Of a DNA stretch of 64,000 bases, positions 32,690-43,373 are shown piece after piece (position 1 is the first letter of the stretch; each line of letters opens with the position of its first letter). A program made the translations under genes and the position numbers. The notes under the pieces are model-generated. The model searched no databases and was not told the DNA's origin. It worked only from the letters and a program-made list of their open reading frames with translations. Source of the DNA: Cadophora sp. MPI-SDFR-AT-0126. Taxonomy: Eukaryota; Ascomycota; Leotiomycetes; Helotiales; Ploettnerulaceae. The stretch is taken from the NCBI GenBank assembly GCA_020747065.1, contig JAGMVK010000024.1, positions 496,001-560,000 on the forward strand, written 5' to 3'.

Positions 32690-35223
32690 GTGAACCCGAT
32701 CAGTGCCATTTTCCGGGGGACACTGCTCGAGGAGTCAACCCAGAGAATTATCTCAGTGAAAGCCAACCATGGGACTATAAAGAAATTCTGTTGTCGCGAG
32801 GATCCTATATGGATTGATGTTCGGAGGGAGTTTGAGGCTCTTCTTAACCGCTTGGACTGTCGGAGCGGGATCGACGGCGAGCCTGAGGGCAACGACAGTG
32901 TCAACACAGCCTTGAAGCCTGTGTCACACTTCTTCGGCCGAGCGCAGGAGCTCCGGAGTATCGCCAACCACTTTCAGCACGAGATCGGGATGGAGATCCG
33001 AAGGAGGAGAGCTGTGCGACTGCATAGTCGGCGACGCAGAACCGGAACCTCGCAGATTGCAGCCAAGTTCGCCGCCGAGCACGGGAGGAGATACGCGGCG
33101 GCGACGTTGTGGTTCGATGCCACCAGTGAGGCGCATTTCCGAGTGTCGTGTTCCACCAATGCATACGAGCTGGACCTCATCACTGATGCTGAAAGGAGCC
33201 AAAACAACAACAACTTGGAATGCACAAGGATCAAAGACTGGCTCGGACGTGGCGATCAAATTCGGAACCACAACCTGGTGCGACGGTGACCCCGCCTTGC
33301 TTTATGCAGCTATTTCCAGAATCGTATCTCTGAATTGGAGGCCTGGTGAATTCACACGAGGCCAATTGATGGATGGAATAACGGGTGCAAGCACCAGCGC
33401 CATGGGTGAACTGTTCGACTCCGCGACTATCCTCTCCCAGATAGCAGCTTATTTTGGTGGTGCCGGCGTGAGATGGGACCTTTTCGATGGAGCTCCGAAG
33501 ACATTCTAGTGTGTTCCTTGTCCTTTTCTTACCATGTTTCGAAACCAAATAACTGATTGTTGATTAGTGACTACGAAGACAATGCGGTCCATTACACGCC
33601 CACTGAGGCAGAGAAGAAGCTGACGATTCGCGAGAAGTATGTACAGCTGCCTGTGGGTCTTGGATTGTAGATAGCTTTCGTTCTCGACTCACGCATCTTG
33701 AGATCATCAAAATGTAAACTAACAAATTAACAGTTACAATGTAGCTCGTCAGCAGCTGCTCAGCCAAGGCATCATAACCGCGACACCAGATGGGGCCGAC
33801 CGTGTACATGCCGCCTTCCAGAAGGAAATCATCTGCCGAATGACGATATCTGTTCGAAGGAATCGAGACGCTTGGGCTGTCAGCTTAATTTTCAACAAAC
33901 CCCGCAAGAGAGAGACGGGCACTCTATCATTTTACAGTGGCCCAGCGCGCAGCAGTGGTTGCCTTCCATGACCTCCATTCTCTATCAGACCAAGAAGTTT
34001 GATGCCGTCGAAGCGGATAGCAAGACTCTCGATGACAAGACACTCTTCCTGCTGGCTCAATGTGGGAGAAACTGGGCTGTTATGCTCTCGGGACAGGGAA
34101 ACTACCTAGATGCCAGAGGAATACATCGCCAGGTTTCCGTGATCAGTAGTAACCTGGTCTCAAAATCTCGGGTCACAATGGAGCAATATCAATCATCTGA
34201 TAATGGAAAGGGGACAAGCTCTCGCATCAGTTTCACCACGCTGCTTCTTTTGCATGCTGACTTGTACAGTCTGTTGGGAACCATTGATATGGAGCAGAAC
34301 CTCGGGTTATTAGCCGTCTCGAGGATGGAAGAGGCTCTAAAGTCGAGGGAGGAAGCCTTGAAAACGCAAACACATTACAACGCCAAGTACATCCAACAGC
34401 AGAAAGAGCATATAGACTTGGCTGTGCAAACGTTTCTGCTGCGCACATCCTTGCGGAAGAGCCCCAACGAGCATTAGACATGCTTGATCGCTTGGAACGA
34501 GAAGGCGACTGTATGTTCAGAGCAAGATGGCGTGGCAACCAAGCTCTCTCTCTCCCTTCTCCAACTCGGCAGACTGCAGGAAGCCAAAAAGCTCATCGAC
34601 ATGGCTTTGGCCTCAAAAGCATCTCTGTGGGAAATGGCTCGGTATGTGTCTTTCCTAGAAATAACTCTCCTTCGAAATTCCGTTGACCAAGCTAAACTCA
34701 AAGGTTCCATTTCACGGACGCCAACATCCTTCTCCGTTCTTCTCATCCCAACATTGAGTTAGCTGAGAGAACTCTCAAAGACTGCTTAGATCTCAGACTT
34801 CAACTCATACCAAACCACCCCTTGACCGGCTTGACATATCACAGGTTGGGGAGGCTCTACCAAGATCACCAAAGACACTCGGAAGCTGCGTAAGTTTGTC
34901 TCTAACATCGTGCCCTCTCTTTCTACTTGCTGACTGCTCTGTACATTGCTCCATTTCAAGATCCATGTCACTTATATGAACTGACAGAACTCTTTAGTTT
35001 GGCTTTCGCGAGAGCCGTAGATCTTCTCCGTTTAGCATGCACGAGATCCGTAACGTACACCGCGACACCTGTGTCCTCACCTCTTTCCGGCATCGATTCA
35101 ACAGCAATTTCACCTCCTCTACCCGAAATTGCATACGGCCCTCAGCCCAAGACATCCTCCCCAGTTACATTCCTAGTCCTATCTCTGTGGGCATATTCCC
35201 GGGCTCTGTACTTCGACAGTTAG
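32690..35223 (+). pseudogene. NB-ARC/TPR (NLR-like, STAND) gene, decayed
   Basis: Fragments in successive frames follow the order of a fungal NB-ARC-TPR protein. HFFGRAQELRSIANHF and QIAAKFAAEHGRRY, then LWFDATSEAHF, form the start of NB-ARC; the P-loop between them is ruined (LHSRRRRTGTSQ in place of a Gly-rich GK[ST] loop). Next comes a winged-helix-like part (NYNVARQQLLSQGIITATPD) assembled over two plausible introns (33508-33567 and 33638-33733). TPR-like helices follow: QQWLPSMTSI, AHILAEEPQRALDMLDRLE, SLLQLGRLQEAKKLIDMAL, ERTLKDCLDLRLQL and YHRLGRLYQDHQRHSEAA. Frames shift near 33900, 34420 and 34510 without splice signals. NLR-like proteins sense non-self in fungi; this copy cannot bind nucleotide as read. 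Confidence 0.7.
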
Positions 35224-35952
35224 GGCCAGGCAGCTGGGAAATGTCAATATGAAGCCTACGAACTCATCAAGAGCAACAAGATTACACTGCCTCAGCCACA
35301 TGGAGAGAAAGTAGATCGGTCTGAATTATGTGATCTGCGGTTATGAGAATTGGGTTTGCAGGCTTGTGATGCCTCTTATATGACTGGGTCCTGGGACGGC
35401 TGGATCCCGGTCTCTCATCGTTGATGATTTTCCCTTTTTCGTGGTCTGTTAAAGTGTAGGATAGTGGGCTGGTGCTTACTTGAAGTACATGCCAAAGTAC
35501 TGCCACTTTGCGTTGAGTTTGCTTCTTGGCGTTGATAAAATCGATGCGATGGTCATTAATAGAACCAATTGACCCCATCTCTTCATTCTTCTGCTTTTCC
35601 TTTGGCGCGTACAATAAGGAATACCAGAGCTTGGCCTTATCTGGCTACTCCCACCCCGCCTCAGACTTTGAAGACTTCTGAAGCAGCGTCGACCTCGCTC
35701 TAATGCTAAGTATCCCCTTAAGCGGTGATTCGCTTCCCCTTTTAGCGTTTTAGCACTAGGAATCTTTACTAAAAATCAAGGGGATTTAAAGAAACACTAT
35801 AGCGCCTCTATAATTAACTATAATACTAGGTACAGTAAGTTCTATCTTTATAGAGTATAATCTTAATAGACTTTATTTTATTTTAATATATTTATATTCT
35901 ATTGATTCTACGTTATCAAAGTCTTAATATTAACATTACTATTAATCTTAAT
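35224..35952. other. Spacer, AT-rich at its right end
   Basis: A 110-aa minus-strand ORF (35282-35614) has no recognised content. From about 35.75 kb the sequence is AT-rich and RIP-like and abuts the stop of the Ulp1-like gene. Confidence 0.45.
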
Positions 35953-38900
35953 TCAAATACAGGTAGTAGTACTAGTATTATTCTTCTTCTTATTACAAGC
36001 TCTTAAATCACTTATCGCCTCCTTCGCATCTCCCAAGGGCTTCTCAATCGCTCGTGCTAACTCACTCTGCCTCTCGAGACCTCCCAGCTTCCGCTTCATA
36101 TGCTCTATTTGTATCTGTAGACCATCTACTTCACCCTTGCACTCCTCCTCCAGCTTCTGATTGTCTTCCACTGCCCTCGTTAGATCGTCCAGAGCACAAT
36201 CCAAAGTCTCGCACTCGTTCTTGACGGTTTCCAACGCAGCTTTCTGACTATCCATGACTCCAGCTATATCCTCGTAGGCGATATCTTCGGGTCTTAGAGC
36301 CAGTGTAGAAGAAAAGTATTCTTGCATAGTATTCAATTTCTTTCTCTTGATACGACCTTGTATCGCAGTACCATAGTGCTCATTGAGAAGGCGTTTGAGG
36401 CTGGAAGAAACAGCTGGAAGCTTGTCTTGTATGGCATTTTGGCGTTGACGGCTCGACTGCAGAGTATTCCGAAGCTCTACGATCTGGACACCTTGATTTG
36501 CGTGGTATTGTGCAAGTAATATCGAAGCTTGTACGACATGCGATTGAATATCGTCAAGTATGTCGGCAGCAGTGCATTGAAGGGTATCTGATTTTAGATC
36601 GGTCGCATCTCCAAAGTTAGGATTGTCGGTGCCTTTGTCAACAGTCTCAGCAATTTCAGAACGGTCCTTCATTTCTTTGTGGTCCGACTCGAGGTCGATA
36701 ACCGTCGACTTTGTCTTTGTAGTCAGGTACATAGGAGCACCGTCATCCACCGTGATTTTTCGCAAACGAGTCAAAGCATCTGCGCGAAGCCCTTCGATGT
36801 TGAATGAAGTTGGGATTTCCTGATTCTCGGACACTGCCTTGGCCCAAGCAGCGACAATAAGACCACATGAGATGCTATCTGATTGTTGGAAGCATTTCTA
36901 CATAGATCAGTTTAGGTACAAGTAATAGAAGGAAGGGACATACCTGGCTTGTGGCAGATAATAAGAAAGGTCCAGACTGCTCAGCGAATAGACTTGCCAT
37001 CCACGGTAGAACCTGCTTTTTGGTTTGGATGAATCGCAAAGTATTAGATAGGGAGTCGAAATGTGTCATTGATCGTGCCCCAACATCAACAACAACCAGG
37101 GAGAAATGTACATCCTTGGGATGGTATATCGGAATAACCAGCAGTCGATATCCTAGAAGTTTGCTTGTACGAGTAGTGTAAGTGATCGCATCTACCATCT
37201 TGATGTAGAGTGGATGAAGAACTAGGATGTCAGGTGAGCATTTATCAGAACAAGACAGGAAATTGACCAAGTCATCACGAAGCAGATGATGGTTCTTGAT
37301 CATAGTCTCCCACTGATTGATTATATCCGGATGCTGAACGTTCAGTACCTTCCAAGGAGCGTTGGCTTCATTGGTTTGGAGGATATCAGTGGCTTGGATG
37401 ATGTTTTGAGATGAGGCAAAAACAAGATTGCTACGAGTAGCACGGCCTTCTCGAAATTTTCCATCTCCCCCTTTATTAGGAGACCTCGCCTCTAGTATCT
37501 TGGGGATGAATTGAGGATTCGCTGTATCTGAAAGGTTCTCCTCGTGAAGATTGACCTCTGCGCTGTTGTGCTTCGGCTTTTCACACACCTTGTCCGCATT
37601 AGCAGGGGTTTCATCGACGAACTTCTCACGGAATCGGTCCTTTGCTATATCCGCAGTGTGGTTGTCTGCATCGATAGACTTCTCGGTGGGAGAATTGCCA
37701 GGGGCAGTAGCATTGTGGGCAGACTCCTTATTGGCAGACTTCTCGTTGGCAAACTTCTGCTGGACAGGATTCTCTTGAACAAGCTTTCTATGGACAGATA
37801 TCTTCTGGACAAAGTCTTCATAGGTAGAGTCCTCGTGGACAAGTTCATCCTTGTCATTCTCTTCCTTATCCACATACTCGTCCTCGTCTCGCCTTCCCGA
37901 ATGCTTCGACGAACTAGGCAATCTTTTGCGCTGGATACAGACATTTTTCAAAGGAGGAAGCGTAAAGGTGGTGTCATTACCTTCTCGAGACATCACCTTG
38001 TCGTCTATCGTTATATTCGGAGATCCGTTCTCTGGAGTATCCATTAGGAGGGTTGCAGTCTCGTTGGTATGTTGTTCCCTTGTAGGACTTCGAGCTTCTG
38101 AAGTCATAATGTCGTCTTCATCATCATTATCCGTATGATCCATGAGTCCGTAATCCGGCTCGCCGGTCCAGTCTTCGTCGTCGCTCAAGAGTTTGGCATG
38201 CTGTAGTTGGTGGAGGTTGTTTGTGTATGATCGATCCTGTAGCATGGAATCTTCTTCAAACGGCCCGTCCTCAACGGCCCTGATATTGCCCCTCGGCAGC
38301 TCAATTGATGCAACAGAGGTATTCGCGATTGTGTCTGGGTCGAGAAGTCCTTTGAGTGGTTTTGGAGACAGAGATTGTGTGGGGGTGAAGTGCTGGTAGT
38401 CTTCCACACTTGATTCGTGCGAGGATTCAGATTGGTCGTTCTCTGGAGCTTGGTTTCTGCTAATCGAGACACTGGCACCAGCGTGCACCTGAACTTGGTT
38501 GATACCATCAATTGCCGCCGCAGATCCGCTGCTTTGGGCCGCAGGTAGTACAGATCGTTGCCTAGGCTTCGTTTTCCCATCTGGAACAATCAATACCAGT
38601 CTAGCTGCTTTATATTTTGAGAACTTACCTTGTGATGCAAGTCTCTTTTGGATATTGATCTCCGCAGCCTTTGCGTCTGTGACTTGGAACGACGTGAGAC
38701 TTTTCCGCTGACCCCTCGCATTTGAACGGATTCGCTCATGTAAAACAGCATGTAACTCGTTCAACAGCTCTTCCGTAGAAAGTTCGGGCCAAGTCCGTGT
38801 AATGCGCATCAATACTTCCAACGTTTCCCTCGATTGTAAAGTCTTGTATCCCAGGACGAAGTGCATGTGCCATAGCCCACTCAGCTCCAATATGTCTTGC

Positions 38901-39295
38901 AGACGCTCAATGAGGTGTTTTTGTCGAACAGGGAGATCATTATGGGATTCGGCGAAATGGAGTTCGAAGATACCGAAGATAATTGGACGTGGTAGTCTTG
39001 TAGTGGCCCAGCGCTGGAAGGTGATGTCGCCATGCTCTCCGGCAATCCATTCATTCGTGAAGGCTTTCTCTAAAGCTTCGAAGGTTGCCCATAGATCTCG
39101 ATCGAGGGCTTTGTGGGACTCGAGGATCTGGCGCGCAATATCCTCACTTGTAATCGGAGCCTTGGACTTTGATTTCGTGGATCGAGACTTTGTAGCTCGG
39201 GTGTTGATGGGACTCGGGTTATCGGACTCGGAGGTGGCATGGGATGGAGAGGAAGGGGGACTTGATGAAAGTGGTATATCTCGAGGTTTAGGCAT
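35953..39295 (-). CDS. Ulp1-like (C48) cysteine protease with repeat region and coiled-coil tail
   Basis: Three exons (39295-38629, 38580-36944, 36897-35953) with introns of 48 and 46 nt give 1082 aa; the frame is open upstream to an ATG at 39400 that would add 35 residues. Order: a conserved helical domain (residues about 55-225, including FQRWATTRLPRPIIFGIFELHF), a long acidic disordered region, about ten degenerate decapeptides (FANEKSANKES, KFVDETPA and similar), the peptidase (about 600-785) and a 300-residue tail with heptad-like helices. Catalytic residues are all seen: His in KDVHFSLVV, Asp in THFDSLSN, and Gln/Cys in CFQQSDSISCGLIV; the Cys appears only after the second intron is removed. 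Ulp1 enzymes remove SUMO-type modifiers; target unknown. Similar genes are carried by some fungal transposons, but no ends were found here. Confidence 0.87.
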
Positions 39296-40281
39296 GACGG
39301 GCGAATGGTTGGAAGGAATTTGAAAGGTTGTACTGTCTTCTGCTGCAGATGGTACGCTATTGACAAAGGTCAAAGTTAGTAAACTATTGTTGTATGTCAC
39401 TGCCTGGGGAAATCATGAAGTGTTTATACAATGAAATAAAGGATCCTCTTACCTCCTGGTCTTGGTCTCGGTTCTACCCTGGCTACTACAGCGTCTTCTT
39501 CTTCTTCTTCTTCTTCTTCTTCTTCTTCTTCGCCTCCTCCTCCCTCAGCCTCGCCCAACGAGCATCCCTCTCCTCCCCTCTCCAATTTCCCCTTGAAGGA
39601 GAGAGATCCTTGGATTTCGATCAATTGATTGACACGCAGAACGTGAACACCAGTATTTGTAGTGATTCGATGCGACGTGATTGTGGTGTAGTGTAATTGT
39701 AGTGGTGTTATAGAAGGAATTGTGGTTGTCGAGGGGAAACACGAAGGCACGGCTGAGCAAGGCTAGGAATACGAATACGATAAGTGCAGAGTATGACCTC
39801 GGACAGTTGTTGTTGCGATCGCGAAGTTCACGCATTATCCATCTAATTTTGTTTGACTGACGTTAAGAATAGCCATTAGAACGGACTACTCACAGTTGAT
39901 GATGATAATGATGTAGGAGTAGGTTCATCTTACCACCTTATGCCTGCGCAATCCAAGATACGAATTACATCCCTGGCCAGGGACCAGTTAACCACAACAA
40001 CCTCAATAAGCAAGTTCTAATACTATGGCATTGTTTTAGAAGAGTTTGTCTAATATTTAAGACTTTAAAAAAGATTGAATTCACGCGTATTTATACAAAT
40101 GAGTAAGCAGCCAGAGCTGTGTTGGGTTGAGCCAAGCCATAACCTCACTCCCGGAATTCACTCCACCAAAATTTGGAGGAGCAATTCCGAGAGTGAAGTC
40201 CAAACACCATTTATCTGCCCACGTCACAAAACTCTATATCAGATATTCTATTTCATATATTCGCGTTTAAAGCACTAACTA
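39296..40281. other. 5' region of the protease gene and spacer
   Basis: Includes a CTT microsatellite in the likely leader. From about 39.9 kb the sequence is moderately AT-rich with no recognisable coding content. Confidence 0.4.
39494..39531. repeat. (CTT)n microsatellite, about 12 units
   Basis: Uninterrupted TCT/CTT run, GAA on the minus strand, about 200 bases upstream of the protease start. Confidence 0.92.
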
Positions 40282-40803
40282 ATGATTAGAAAAGACTTTG
40301 ATAATATAATAGTACTTATTTATGAGAGGAGAGGTGGTGGAAGTTCACTTCCGGAAAAGCTGCACCAAGTTTTGCTTGTTACGATTCCGGAACCGACCAC
40401 TTCTAGTAAACATAGCTTAGAGGACCGACTCGCTCACTTACACTACGCCCTTCACTCTCTTCTAACTCTGCTTTACTTACCTTCGCATTCTTTAGAGATA
40501 CATGTATTAGCTGAATTTAGAATTAGGGTGAAGTTTCAAAACAGTAGCATTAGCGAAGATAAGGAGGGGAAGTTGATAGATGAGAGAGATGGGCGAGAGT
40601 CTGGTTCAAGTTACTACTATATAGCGAAGAAAACATTTGACTCGAAGACTCTGGCGGTACGAGATCAGATTAGATTAGGTGGTATTAACCAGCTTTCCCC
40701 AAGCAACTCCATCTTCGCTGCTTATTTATTATTTGTTGTTATCGTCGAGGCAAAGGAAATGGTGAAGGGTGCAAGTGCAGGTGTAGCGAGCTCCCCACTT
40801 TAA
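40282..40803 (+). CDS. Hypothetical protein; weak resemblance to fungal PD-(D/E)XK nuclease-like proteins
   Basis: Single open frame of 173 aa in moderately AT-rich DNA. The C-terminal part reads RLGGINQLSPSNS, then LLFVVIVEAKEMVKG. A SINQTxxxPLR...PIAxxIETK pattern is typical of the PD-(D/E)XK nuclease-like proteins expanded in some Pezizomycotina, where the last E and K are catalytic. The first conserved Asp cannot be placed with confidence and the frame stops soon after, where members continue for about 60 residues. It is either a truncated relic of that family or chance. No neighbours share its strand closely. Confidence 0.3.
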   Translation: MIRKDFDNIIVLIYERRGGGSSLPEKLHQVLLVTIPEPTTSSKHSLEDRLAHLHYALHSLLTLLYLPSHSLEIHVLAEFRIRVKFQNSSISEDKEGKLIDERDGRESGSSYYYIAKKTFDSKTLAVRDQIRLGGINQLSPSNSIFAAYLLFVVIVEAKEMVKGASAGVASSPL

Positions 40804-41563
40804 AAATGAACGTTTCTACAATATTTAGTCGTAGAAAACTATCTTAAACTTTGTATGAAATGTCATAACTATTTCAAATTTAGTTGATGCGCTTTTTACG
40901 GGAATTTTTACATCTTCATTGTAATTGTATTAAAGGTTGCAAAAGATGTGCAAGAGCGGAAGGGTGGAGTTTCGCTTTCAACGCTGGGCATCCGGATTGC
41001 GTTGTTTCACACGGGAATTGCGAAATACTCACTTTGTAATGCGAATCCTTGATTCGGGTGCTGACGAAGAAGGAAATGTGCTATTGAAGGAAACGTAGAT
41101 TTAGGACTTTTAGGGGCTGGAAAGGCACCCCCGCGCCACTGGCGTCATTCCATTGTTGAAGTCGATAATTATATCGATAACGATAACGATGAGGATAAGG
41201 ATGAGGACAATAGATAGCATTGACCATCATGCCGTCTTTATTTGAACTTCAATTCAGTCTTCTCGATCTCAGAAGGGGAACACTATCTTGTTAGGAACAG
41301 ACTATGCCAGTAGTATCTGGAAGAGAAAACAAGTATAGAATAATAGTTAACCTTGCTATTGATAGTACTAAGAAACCCCTCAAAACATCCAAGTAAACAG
41401 GTTACAAATATTTTTCAGATCTAGAAAGGATCAGATGAAGTTAACATGCACACCAGTCTTTTTTGGTTTCTTGTTCAAATCCATCCATCCATCCATTCAT
41501 ACATCCGACCAAGCCTTCAACGCTTCTTCTGACCACGCATGCATTCATCCACTCATCCACTCA
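40804..41563. other. Spacer with simple repeats
   Basis: Contains a GATAAC/GATGAG-type degenerate repeat near 41165-41215 and a CATC tetranucleotide repeat near 41480-41505. No gene seen. Confidence 0.45.
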
Positions 41564-43373
41564 TCAAATCTCTCGATAACGTCGCTCCTTCGTCTTGTTG
41601 AAATTCTTCTCGTTCTTCTCCCTGTCACCAGAGTTATTCAGAGAAGTAGTAGCAGTCGAACGCCTCCTCCTCTCCCTAGACTGGGCACGATCGCGGCTCA
41701 CGGTACCAGAAGCAACAACAACATCCGGCGTCCTTTGTCCCATCCGCCGCTCACGAGTAGTATCGGAACCAAGTACCGAAGAAGCATCAGGTGTGTTCTG
41801 TCTCATTCGACGTCCAGAGTCGGGCATCTGCGGCGAATCAAAGTCAATACTCATACCTCGAGAGCTTCTCTTCTTGTGACCGCTCTCCCGCTTATTGCGG
41901 TCGGTTGTTGCCGGGACTTCTTCATCCGCTCTAGGTCTTGCAGCGCGGCCTCCATCTCGCGAGCCCAGGCAATTCGGTTGGCTTCTGCTCGTTCGGCGCG
42001 CTTGGTGACATCGTTGTACGGTTTGTCTCTGTATTCGGCATCGAAATGGCCAGAGTCAGAGAGTTCCTTAGAGGAGGTGGTGGAGGAGCTGTCTGACTCT
42101 AAGGATGGTTCGATATCTGGGAGAGAGATTTTAGTGTGTGTGTACCTTTTGAAACCTCAATAGCGATATATAGGCGAGGAGAGGAGAGGCAGGAGAGTAG
42201 AGCTGAGTAGAGCTGAGTAGAGCTGAGCTGAGCTGAGCAGAAGCCTCAACAGAAGATATAGATGTGGAAGGGATGAGAGTGAGGGGGTTATTTAACTTAC
42301 CGGGAGAAGTTTCTCGAAAATCTCTCCGGGCAGAGGAGGATCGCGGCGTATGCTGTCGTCGACTTCTGCGCAGCGTATGGGTGGACGGAGCAACATAATC
42401 GTTACTCTCCTGGGCTGAGGATGCACGTGCTTCTCTTCTTTGACGATGCTGTCGATGACGGGAAGGGAAGACGAAAGGATCATCTGGATCATTAGATTTT
42501 GAGTTGTGGAGAGCTTGGTCGAAATCTCTTTCAATAGATTGGCGCAGCGAGCGTCGAGAGGAATTCGGAGTAGGTGAGGGAGAGGGAGAGGGAGAGGGAG
42601 AGGTTAAACCTTGTTTGAAAGTAGACCTGCATGTTACGTATTTGATCAGCATCGTTCGTTGATCAAGGAAGCAAGCGACTTGAACCGAAGCAGCCAAACA
42701 AAGTCCTAGGCTGGGGAAAGTTTGTACTCTTACTTACCCATGGAAGTGTTGTATAACACTTGGAGAAGACTGCTGGTCCCCCATACTCATCTCTACGTCT
42801 CGACTCGGGAATGGACATAGGCAGATCCTGGAGAGTAATCCCTGCCTCGCGACATGACAGAACGACTCCTGCCTCTGGTTACGGAGTTTGAATTCTGCAA
42901 ACCCCAATATCTTCGCAATCTTGTATCGGATCTTCTCGTCGAGGATTTTGAGTATCTACAAGTATCAGGTTTTGTCAGATTTGTGAGTCGAGAAAGACGT
43001 GAAAGGCAAGGGAAGGAGCACCATAGAGGAAAACGCGGGGACCATATCTCGTGGACAGAGAGCACGGAGAAGAGTGGAGAAACAAGGAAAGCGATCTAGA
43101 AATAAAGAAACGAAAGAAAAGTGGTCACACCTCTGTACCACTCATTGTGAGTCGATATTCAGGGATATCACACCCGATCAATGGTCGGATCTCTGTAAGG
43201 TCGAGATCTCGGAGTCTGGCAATGGTAGGCTTGCGACCAGCGAGATCTTCGAAGAAGGCAAGGAATGGTCTGTTGGTGCGAATGAAGTTCCCGATCTCAG
43301 CTGCCTCTGCTGGTGACCAGGCGGCCTTGTGTGAAGACTCGAGAGTGTCTAGAGATAAACCGAGGGCGGACAT
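41564..43373 (-). CDS. Unrecognised protein with novel N-terminal domain and Ser/Arg-rich tail (paralogue of the 46.2-kb gene)
   Basis: Exons 43373-43131, 42955-42738, 42626-42301 and 42116-41857 join in phase with standard introns. The first 110 residues (IGNFIRTNRPFLAFFEDLAG, then ILKILDEKIRYKIAKIL) form a compact helical domain that also begins the divergent gene at 46214. The rest is disordered: an SP dipeptide repeat, Arg/Ser/His-rich stretches and a helical segment (AERAEANRIAWAREMEAALQ). In the current frame it stops at 41851 after 350 aa. A further Arg-rich frame (MSIDFDSPQMPDSGRR to 41564) would be joined if one base were missing near 41902, in CAACAACCGACC. Intron 3 carries a TAGAGCTGAG tandem. 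Possible nuclear or RNA-binding role is a guess from composition. Confidence 0.68.

Noticed and set aside
41480..41600. CATC repeats as a possible CRISPR-like array or telomere-like tract
   Set aside because: Plain tetranucleotide microsatellite without spacers.
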